A stretch of 37,500 nucleotides of DNA from Symbiodinium natans (lineage: Eukaryota > Sar > Dinophyceae > Suessiales > Symbiodiniaceae), in the NCBI GenBank assembly GCA_905221605.1, contig CAJNDS010002171.1, positions 220,001 to 257,500 on the forward strand. Direction: 5' to 3'. Positions within the stretch are counted from its first letter, which is position 1. Each line of letters starts with the position of its first letter. Shown here in pieces: positions 32,237 to 37,500 of the stretch. Position numbers and translations under genes: made by a program. The notes below the pieces were generated by a model. The model was not told the origin of the DNA and ran no database searches. It saw nothing but the letters and a program-made list of their open reading frames with translations.

Positions 32237-32543
32237 GTTTTTGAGGTTGTAGGGCTATGAGGTATGGGGCGTTAGGTTTAAGAGGGAGCTTCTGCCTCCA
32301 GCGCAAATGGCTGCCTGGGCGATGCTCTTCATCGACTCCTGCCGTTTTTAGGGCTCCCAAACCCTAAACCTTCAACCCTAAACCCTCAACCCTAAACCCG
32401 AAACCTTGAGGCTCAGGGCTAAGGGACATTCGAGGGTGCTTGAGGAAGGGTGGTCTCAGCTAGCTCGGGGTTTCGGGCCTAGGGTTTAAGGCCTGAGTTC
32501 GGCTCGAGGGATTTTAGAGTGAAAGGGTTTTGCTAAACCCTAG

Positions 32544-32663
32544 CCCTCAAACCCTACAACACTAAGCCCGAAGTGTCCCAGAAGAATACCGAAATCCCTA
32601 AACACTGAAGCCTTACGACCGCCCAATTCTATGAGCCTAAACGCCAAAAACAGTACACCTTGA
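32544..32663 (+). pseudogene. Possible gene fragment
   Basis: 39 codons: SPKCPRRIPKSLNTEALRPP, then NSMSLNAKNSTP and TGA. The same frame continues YKPPNDPKTLNPTKPEC to a TAA. Basic, Pro/Asn-rich, partly array-derived at the front. Not recognised. Confidence 0.33.
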
Positions 32664-32739
32664 TATAAACCCCCGAATGACCCCAAAACTCTAAACCCTA
32701 CAAAGCCTGAATGCTAAACCCTATACCCTAAATCCTAAA

Positions 32740-33052
32740 ACCCTGAAACCCTAAAACCCTAAAACCCTAAAACCCTAAACCCTAAAACCCTAAAACCCTA
32801 AAACCCTAAAACCCCAAAACCCCAAAACCCTAAAACCCTAAAACCCTAAAACCCTAAAACCCTAAAACCCTAACACCCTAACACCCTAAAACCCTAAAAC
32901 CCTAAAACCCTAAAACCCTAAAACCCTAAAACCCTAAAACCCTAAAACCCTAAAACCCTAAAACCCTAAACCCCAAATCCCCTAAACCCTAAACCCTAAA
33001 CCCTAAACCCTAAACCCTAAACCCTAAACCCTAAACCCTAAACCCTAAACCC
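32740..33052 (-). repeat. CCCTAAAA octamer array then CCCTAAA
   Basis: About 28 CCCTAAAA octamers (two CCCCAAAA and two CCCTAACA patches), then about eleven perfect CCCTAAA heptamers from 32985. Confidence 0.97.
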
Positions 33053-33055
33053 TAA

Positions 33056-33160
33056 GACCCCAGGCTTGTTCTCGGCCCGTGGCTCCTCGGGCGGGTGCGC
33101 CAGTCGCACGGCCACCTCAAGCTCCTCGCCCGGAACAGGAAGAGGGGTTTCGGTTTCGGA
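33056..33160 (-). pseudogene. Possible gene fragment between telomeric arrays
   Basis: 35 codons: PLPVPGEELEVAVRLAHPPE, then EPRAENKPGV, open into arrays on both sides. Acidic/Pro-rich with a strand-like centre. Not recognised. Confidence 0.42.
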
Positions 33161-33200
33161 TTTAGGGTTTAGGGTTTAGGGTTTAGGGTTTAGGGTTTTG
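33158..33200 (+). repeat. Short TTTAGGG array
   Basis: About six units. Confidence 0.95.
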
Positions 33201-33237
33201 GGCTCACTCGCCCTGGAAGGAGAGGACTGAGGAGGCT

Positions 33238-33271
33238 GGGCTTTCCCATCACGAGGGCTTTCCCATCACGA
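33238..33271 (+). repeat. 17-bp perfect tandem duplication
   Basis: GGGCTTTCCCATCACGA twice in direct tandem. Confidence 0.93.
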
Positions 33272-33375
33272 AGTCGCAGACAGACCCAAAAGGAATCGTC
33301 CGGCACAAGCCGAGAGAAGCCATCGTGGCGACAACCAGCCGACGCACCCGCAGATAAAAGGTAGTCGACGAGAAC

Positions 33376-33777
33376 ATGAGCCAAGCACCGGCAAAGCGCC
33401 CGCGGCTTGCCAAGCAGCAGCAGGAGCACGACGAAAACTGCAGAGCGTGCAGCAGACATCACGGCCATGCAACCCCCCAAACAGCACACGGAGCTGGAGC
33501 AAAAGGACGCGGAGCCCGTGGACCCAGTGCTCTTTGCATTGCGCAGTGACGTCAGGCAAGAGCCGCCGGCGCAGAGCGACACACCCAAGGCCTTCATCTC
33601 TTCAAAACGCACTTCTTTTGCGAGGACGGCGAAAGAATTTTGGTGCATTGCAGGGTGCATAGTGCGGAATTTATCGGATGGAGGGGGGTGTATGGGAGTT
33701 TTGTGTGAGCTTTGAGAAGGTGGATATCGAAACCCAAGTCCCCGAACCTTATAAAACGCTCAAGACCCAGGCCCTAG
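33376..33777 (+). CDS. Candidate gene with two in-frame TGA codons
   Basis: ATG in good context (GAGAACATGAG) begins MSQAPAKRPRLAKQQQEHDE, then NCRACSRHHGHA. KRPRL resembles a nuclear-localisation cluster. TGA at 33547-33549 and 33706-33708 interrupt the frame; otherwise it stays open to a TAG at 33775, with HLFKTHFFCEDGERILVHCR and VHSAEFIGWRGVYGSFV between the two TGAs and ALRRWISKPKSPNLIKRSRP after. If TGA stops, only 57 codons remain. Competing frames: plus 33407-33715 (102 codons, KQHTELEQKDAEPVDPVLFA) and minus 33190-33660 (156 codons). GATAAAAGG lies about 20 bp upstream. Not recognised. Confidence 0.35.
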
Positions 33778-33800
33778 GAGGCGGAGGAGGCGGAGTTTGA
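33678..33800 (+). pseudogene. Possible short ORF overlapping the candidate above
   Basis: ATG-led MEGGVWEFCVSFEKVDIETQ, then VPEPYKTLKTQALGGGGGGV and TGA, in a third plus frame. Either an alternative to, or a frameshifted continuation of, the neighbouring plus-strand frames. Confidence 0.27.
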
Positions 33801-33967
33801 AACCTCGGAGCCTTAACAAGGCCCTAATCCCTAAAAGGGGCACGAGGTTAAGCTGCAAAGCCATAAAAACAGACGCCTAAGACTCTTAGTAAGAGGTCTG
33901 ATCCCCAGCATGGGGGAGGTTGAGTGAGAAACCCTAAAGGGCGGATGGTGGAGTTTGAAACACCAAA

Positions 33968-34072
33968 CTTGGGGATTTCCCCCCTTCTACTAACAGCCCT
34001 TAGTAGGGACTATGGTACTCCCCATTATAACCCCTATTGAGGACTGTTAGTATAAGGGGTAACATCCCAAAA
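33968..34072 (+). mobile_element. MITE-like element family C
   Basis: TTGGGGATTTCCCCCCTTCT at left and TAAGGGGTAACATCCCAA at right, with CCCTATTGAGGACTGTTAGT inside. 105 bp, non-coding. Fourth copy in this window. Confidence 0.8.
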
Positions 34073-34246
34073 CTACACACTCAACCTCCAGGCCAAAACC
34101 TGATGCGGCCAAAAGGTGTCGGCGGAAACCTAGGGGCATGGGCGACCCCAAATCCGAACCCCTAAGCCCTCTAAACCCTCTAAGAACTCCGAACCCTCTA
34201 AACCCTGAACGCCAAAACCCAGAAAGCCCTACCATCCCGTAAACTC

Positions 34247-34375
34247 CCAAACCCTAAACCCTAAACCCTAAACCCTAAACCTGAAACCCTAAATTTCCAA
34301 GCCCTAAACCCTAAACCCTAAACCCTAAACCCTAAACCCTAAACCCTAACCCCAAACCCTAAACCCTAACAGAAC
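34247..34375 (-). repeat. CCCTAAA array, about 15 copies with a gap
   Basis: Clean units at 34250-34280 and 34302-34350, one CCCCAAA. Confidence 0.96.
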
Positions 34376-34380
34376 ACCAT

Positions 34381-34467
34381 TCATCGCTCCGCAAGTAGCC
34401 GTCGCCAGGCCGCGCCACCATTCAGCGCCACGTCGGCTCCAGAGATCCTGAGCGCGAAGCCGGTTTC
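34381..34467 (-). pseudogene. Possible gene fragment between telomeric arrays
   Basis: ETGFALRISGADVALNGGAA, then WRRLLAER and TGA in unique sequence. Strand-turn-helix-like alternation. Not recognised. Confidence 0.42.
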
Positions 34468-34479
34468 GGGTTTGGGGAG

Positions 34480-34502
34480 GGTTTGGGGTTTAGGGTTTAG
34501 GG
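34480..34502 (+). repeat. Short TTTGGGG/TTTAGGG block
   Basis: Three units. Confidence 0.85.
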
Positions 34503-34702
34503 TGTCTTCAGAGTGAGCAGCGGGTTCAGGACTGGTTTGCCCACCCCTACCACCCGGAGTTCAAGAAAACACAGATACGGTTTTTCATACAACCCAAAAC
34601 TCATGGTAGTGTTTATCGTCTACACATAACAACAATCATTAATCAGTGAGAAGTGAGAAGCATGATGGATGTGTAGAGGTTGTTGGTCATCATCAGCATC
34701 AG

Positions 34703-34731
34703 TATGATGATGATGATGGTGATGATGATGA
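34703..34731 (+). repeat. (GAT)n microsatellite
   Basis: GATGATGATGATGGTGATGA-type triplets. Confidence 0.93.
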
Positions 34732-34736
34732 CAGTG

Positions 34737-35040
34737 GAGGTTTTGGGTGGGGGAACCCCTGTGCCCGTCTAGGTGCTTGCAATGAAGTCATGCCCAAGAG
34801 AGTGCCATCCCTCGTTGCGCCAGAGCACTCGGTTTGGTTTTGGGTGGGGGAACCCCTGTGCCCGTCTAGGTGCCTGCAATGAAGTCATGCCCAAGAGAGG
34901 GTATGCAAGGACCAGTGCCCTGAACCCGTCCTTGGGGGCCCTGTGGCTGTTTGCCAGAGCACTCGGTTTGGTTTGGGTAGGGGAACCCCTGTACCCGTCT
35001 AGGTGCAATGAAGTCATGCTCAAGAGAGTGCCATCCCTAG
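34737..35040 (+). repeat. Three imperfect tandem copies of a roughly 95-130 bp unit
   Basis: Each copy has GGGGAACCCCTGT, CCCGTCTAGGTG, CAATGAAGTCATGC and AGAGCACTCGGTTTGG in order (from about 34750, 34848 and 34981). Copies 1 and 2 are almost identical; the second has an insertion (GCAAGGACCAGTGCCC...). Open frames on both strands (plus 34773-35132; minus 34769-35317) repeat the same peptide and may or may not be real. Confidence 0.85.
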
Positions 35041-35132
35041 TTGCACTTCGTCTTCGAATGCAAGGACCCCCGCAGCCCCTCGGAAGACTCGAGAGACGGA
35101 AGATCGCTTGCACAGAAAAAGTGCCCGAGTGA
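34773..35132 (+). CDS. Doubtful ORF across the tandem repeat
   Basis: 119 codons with ARLGACNEVMPKR and EVMLKRVPSLVALRLRM peptides derived from the repeat copies, then GPPQPLGRLERRKIACTEKV-PE. No ATG at a copy-independent position. A longer minus frame (182 codons) overlaps it. Low confidence on either strand. Confidence 0.2.
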   Translation: MLAMKSCPRECHPSLRQSTRFGFGWGNPCARLGACNEVMPKRGYARTSALNPSLGALWLFARALGLVWVGEPLYPSRCNEVMLKRVPSLVALRLRMQGPPQPLGRLERRKIACTEKVPE

Positions 35133-35280
35133 CAGCGCCTGTGTTGGAGGCCCCTCAAGAGACTCAAGAGAATCCCACCGGAGTGCTCTGAAGAGATGGG
35201 GGCTGTCGCCAGGGAGGCCACGAAAAGGGTGTGGGTGTCGAGGGGTGGGGGCGTCGCCAGAGCACTTCGCTGGAGGCAAG

Positions 35281-35345
35281 AGGGGGGGGGGGGGGGGGGG
35301 GGGGGTCGCCAGAGCACTTGGTTAGAAGTTGGGTAGGGGGGGGGG
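35281..35345 (+). repeat. Poly-G tracts flanking CGCCAGAGCACTT
   Basis: G26 at 35281-35306 and G9 at 35335-35343. GTCGCCAGAGCACTT occurs both before (35252) and after (35306) the first tract. Confidence 0.9.
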
Positions 35346-35524
35346 TGCGGGGGCGTCGGAGGTTGTAGGGTGTTTACCTTTACAGGGCATAGTATTGAAC
35401 AGTATGCGTACAGGCATCCACAACGAGCCGACCCTCACAAGGTTCGGGACGCGAGTGAGACAAGCGCTCGCTGGCGCTCGGCAAGCCTCGACCGCCACAG
35501 ATTGTGGGCGGGAGGGCTCGGCTT

Positions 35525-35992
35525 AGACTTTAGGGCTTAGGGCTTAGGGTTTCGGGGTTTGGGGTTTAGGGGTTTAGGGGTTTAGGGGTTTAGGGGTTTA
35601 GGGGTTTAGGGGTTTAGGGGTTTAGGGGTTTAGGGGTTTAGGGGTTTAGGGTTTTAGGGGTTTAGGGTTTTAGCGGTTTAGGGGTTTAGGGTTTTAGGGG
35701 TTTAGGGGTGTAGGGGTTTAGGGGTTTAGGGGTTTAGGGGTTTAGGGGTTTGGGTGTAGGGGTGTAGGGGTGTAGGGGTGTAGGGGTGTAGGGGTTTAGG
35801 GGTTTAGGGGTTTAGGCTTTAGGGTTTCGGGGTTTAGGGGTTCAGGGTTTTAGGGGTTTAGGGTTTAGGGGTTTAGGGTTTAGGGTTTGGGGTTTGGGGT
35901 TTAGGGTTTAGGGTTTAGGGTTTAGGGCTTAGGGCTTAGGGCTTAGGGCTTAGAGGCTTAGAGGCTTAGGGGCTTAGGGGCTTAGGGGTTTA
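35525..35992 (+). repeat. 0.47-kb TTTAGGGG array with variants
   Basis: About 35 TTTAGGGG octamers, a block of five TGTAGGGG (35750-35800), then heptamers (35875-35930), CTTAGGG and CTTAGAGG. At 35993 it flips directly to ACCCTAAACC. Confidence 0.97.
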
Positions 35993-36118
35993 GACCCTAA
36001 ACCTTGAACCCGATACCCCAAACCGAAAGGGCTCCCAAACTTTGCCGCCGGTGGGCTTGACATCCTCCCGGAGGTACGTGGCATAGCCCTCCACCCCGCC
36101 AAACCTAGGCTGCTGCTG
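35990..36118 (-). pseudogene. Possible gene fragment between telomeric arrays
   Basis: QQQPRFGGVEGYATYLREDV, then KPTGGKVWEPFRF, then array-derived residues to TAA. Aromatic, Gly and charged residues are placed as in a folded protein. One of the best fragments. I do not recognise the family. Confidence 0.45.
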
Positions 36119-36210
36119 TTTAGGGTTTAGGGCTTAGGGATTATGAAGCCCTAAACCCTAAACCCGAAACCCTAGAACCTAAACCCTAAACCCTAAACCC
36201 TCAACTCTAT
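36118..36210. repeat. Short G-rich then C-rich telomeric blocks
   Basis: Three TTTAGGG-like units at 36118-36139, ATTATGAAG, then about eight CCCTAAA units with variants. Confidence 0.9.
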
Positions 36211-36212
36211 AG

Positions 36213-36335
36213 GGTTTAGGAAGGGCCAAAGAAGAGGCCCTGAGCCCTTGTCAGGGCTACGCTGGGGCTAGGCATTTTGGGGCTACCCAGGTGTCGAGGG
36301 ACCGCTCTCTGAGGCACGTATCGGGTATTTTTTAG
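36213..36335 (+). pseudogene. Possible gene fragment
   Basis: 40 codons: GRAKEEALSPCQGYAGARHF, then GATQVSRDRSLRHVSGIF and TAG. The stop lies at the edge of the MITE-like element that follows. Balanced composition. Not recognised. Confidence 0.4.
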
Positions 36336-36453
36336 GGAACTGGTAGCTATGCTCCCCTTAGAACCTTAATTTAAAAAAAGCAACAATTACCGTTTGGGGC
36401 ATATGTAAAGAAAAAACATACAAAATGACTCCTAAGGGGGCTCTAGGTAGGAG
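36336..36453. mobile_element. MITE-like element family J
   Basis: Left TAGCTATGCTCCCCTTAGAA; right complement TACCTAGAGCCCCCTTAGGA. 118 bp, A-rich interior, no ORF. The two flanking open stretches (36213-36335 and 36451-36564) touch its ends. Confidence 0.6.
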
Positions 36454-36564
36454 GAATGTGGATCCCTTCTAGGGGCACAGACCCGAGGCATCCCTGCTAC
36501 GGTCGTTCTTCTTCGTGGGTTGTGCGCGCAGGCTGTTGGCTGTTTGGGGGGGCCTTGGGGATGA
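36451..36564 (+). pseudogene. Possible gene fragment
   Basis: 37 codons: GSLLGAQTRGIPATVVLLRG, then LCAQAVGCLGGPWG and TGA. Hydrophobic. May have been joined to 36213-36335 before the element inserted. Not recognised. Confidence 0.35.
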
Positions 36565-36574
36565 AGATTCTTGG

Positions 36575-36700
36575 GTTTAGGGCTTAGGGCTTTGGGTTTA
36601 GGGTTTAGGGCTTAGGGCTTAGGGTTTAGGGTCTAGGGTTTCGGGCTTTCGAGCTTAGGACTCAGGGTTTTGGGTTTAGGGTCTAGGCTTTAGGCTTTAA
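36575..36700 (+). repeat. TTTAGGG/CTTAGGG/TCTAGGG array, degenerate
   Basis: About fifteen units with frequent changes. The last telomeric G-rich block of the window. Confidence 0.93.
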
Positions 36701-36768
36701 ACGCCCCTTCCCCCCCCCCCAAACGAAACAAAGACATGAATGAAGATTTATGTCGAACATCCACACAC

Positions 36769-36864
36769 CTAATTAAAACCTAAGCAACTTAACAAGCACT
36801 TGGGCACTCCATGAATGCTAAACTCCAGTCCCATCCTTGGGAGCCCAGTAACCATATTCATCAT
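36769..36864 (-). pseudogene. Possible gene fragment with ATG
   Basis: MMNMVTGLPRMGLEFSIHGV, then PKCLLSCLGFN and TAG. In an AT-richer stretch. Not recognised. Confidence 0.3.
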
Positions 36865-36871
36865 ATAACAA

Positions 36872-36940
36872 TAAGGGCACCCTTTTTTTGGGGTTGGCTA
36901 CTTTACGAAGGGCACCTTGGGCCAAAAAAAGAGGGAACCC
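36872..36940 (+). mobile_element. MITE-like element family E, copy 2
   Basis: GGGCACCCTTTTTTTGGGG at left and complement of GGTTCCCTCTTTTTTTGGCC at right, with TTGGCTACTTTACG inside. 69 bp. Related to 17233-17314. Confidence 0.6.
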
Positions 36941-36963
36941 TAAACCCTAAACTCAGGGCCTAG

Positions 36964-36990
36964 GCCGCCCCCCTACAGAGGGGGGGCGGC
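36964..36990. repeat. GC-rich hairpin
   Basis: GCCGCCCCCCT, short loop, AGGGGGGGCGGC. Marks the edge of the very GC-rich end region. Could be a terminator-like or structural hairpin; role unknown. Confidence 0.6.
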
Positions 36991-37074
36991 GCTTAAGCCT
37001 TTCGACCTCTATGGCGAAGGTCGACCCAGGTCGCTTGCCCGCCTCCTGCAGCCAGGAGGTCGGTAGCACCCACG

Positions 37075-37494
37075 ATGGGCCCGGTACCGGAGCAGGTTCT
37101 CCCGGGGACCAGTACTGGTCCCCAGCCCTTCGCCCTGGATGGGGCTGGCATTTCGGGGGGGGGTACCCCAAGGCCCCCAGGCCAGGAGGACCCGGACCCC
37201 TCACCGCAGCATGTCCAGGGACCAGGGGGCCTCAGGCCAGGCCAGCCAGGGCGGGTGCTCAAAAACCTGCTTTTTTGGTCCGCTGGTCTGGGCCCGGGCC
37301 CCCCTGCGCCCCCCTGGGCCCCCCTGGGCCCCCCTGGGCCCCTGGACCCCCCCTGGGCCCCCTTGGGTCCCCCTGGGGTCTGCTGGGCCCCCCCTGGCTT
37401 TTCTGAGGCCCTGGGGCCCTGGGCCCCCCCCCTGCGCTTCTGCCGGCCCTCTGTCTGCTTGCCCGCCCCTGTCCCCCTGTGGGCCCTTCCCTAG
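37075..37494 (+). CDS. Unrecognised Pro/Gly-rich ORF in GC-rich end
   Basis: 139 codons: MGPVPEQVLPGTSTGPQPFA, LDGAGISGGGTPRPPGQEDP, later VLKNLLFWSAGLGPGPPAPP, then PP/GPP runs from a CCCCCCTGGG repeat (37297-37372), open to near the window end. Another plus frame (37011-37406) and a collagen-like minus frame (37201-37500, GPRGAQGGPGG) are also open, as expected for GC near 70%. Low confidence on strand and reality. Confidence 0.22.
   Translation: MGPVPEQVLPGTSTGPQPFALDGAGISGGGTPRPPGQEDPDPSPQHVQGPGGLRPGQPGRVLKNLLFWSAGLGPGPPAPPWAPLGPPGPLDPPWAPLGPPGVCWAPPGFSEALGPWAPPLRFCRPSVCLPAPVPLWALP
37104..37123. repeat. 20-bp perfect palindrome
   Basis: GGGGACCAGTACTGGTCCCC, fully self-complementary, with no loop. 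Possible binding site for a dimeric protein or chance in GC-rich DNA. Confidence 0.9.
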
Positions 37495-37500
37495 CCTCAC

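Noticed and set aside
33190-33660. 156-codon minus-strand ORF
   Set aside because: Longest uninterrupted non-repeat frame, but Cys/Ser/Leu-rich as expected for the antisense of the charged plus-strand frames, and its end is formed by TTTAGGG repeats. Kept only as an alternative.
34769-35317. 182-codon minus ORF
   Set aside because: It spans three tandem repeat copies and a poly-G tract (proline run), and its peptides simply repeat the unit; a plus frame is equally open.

Overview
The window is eukaryotic and highly unusual. It is built around the heptamer CCCTAAA/TTTAGGG, the telomere unit known from plants, alveolates (apicomplexans, chromerids, dinoflagellates), cryptophytes and some other algae. 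This unit occurs not as one terminal array but as roughly 70 interstitial arrays, in both orientations, from base 112 to about 36,700. The mix of plant/alveolate-type telomere motif, GC-rich coding-like pieces, long poly-G/poly-C and many tiny inverted-repeat elements would suit a repeat-rich protist alga (chromerid or dinoflagellate among the options). That placement is an inference with low confidence. I recognise no complete conserved protein gene, rRNA, tRNA or CRISPR array.

Layout. Between arrays lie short non-repetitive segments. Gaps running from a C-rich array into a G-rich array, (CCCTAAA)n - segment - (TTTAGGG)n, are strikingly uniform. Most are about 55-125 bp, GC-rich, and open in at least one frame with protein-like composition, often ending at a TAG or TAA supplied by the flanking array. 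Gaps running from G-rich to C-rich arrays are either near-direct head-to-head junctions (about 2273, 3456, 21549, 35993, 36140) or longer stretches. Those longer stretches hold small inverted-repeat elements (MITE-like, about 70-150 bp, several families with 2-4 copies here), longer open frames, or satellites. So the window reads as a chain of telomere-bounded gene scraps, with MITE-like elements and satellites between them.

Region by region: 1-3,800 interstitial arrays, fragments and three MITE-like families; 3,860-6,240 a satellite block (15-bp minisatellite, 34-bp tandem repeat, 270-bp poly-G tract, 21-bp repeat with a perfect 22-bp-arm hairpin); 6,400-11,800 arrays and fragments; 11,880-12,160 a huge poly-C tract followed by A/C-rich sequence; 13,000-18,100 arrays, fragments and many MITE-like elements; 18,160-18,446 the longest perfect array; 18,600-28,900 arrays alternating with fragments and the longer candidate ORFs; 28,905-29,990 a 1.1-kb CCCCTAAA-type array; 30,000-36,940 more of the same, with a 0.47-kb TTTAGGGG array at 35,525-35,992; 36,960-37,500 a very GC-rich, telomere-free end.

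Coding content. All coding calls are open stretches judged by eye from composition and length. A 30-codon open frame is expected by chance in one of six frames, so single short calls are weak; the repeated pattern is the stronger signal. The longest candidates that are not low-complexity are 27334-27582 (minus), 14467-14721 plus 14276-14491 (minus), 28690-28881 (minus), 28101-28271 (plus), 18825-18995 (minus), 31315-31734 (plus) and 33376-33777 (plus, only if TGA is read through). Several protein-like stretches continue in the same frame past a single TGA. This may mean pseudogene decay or a reassigned UGA, and can be tested.
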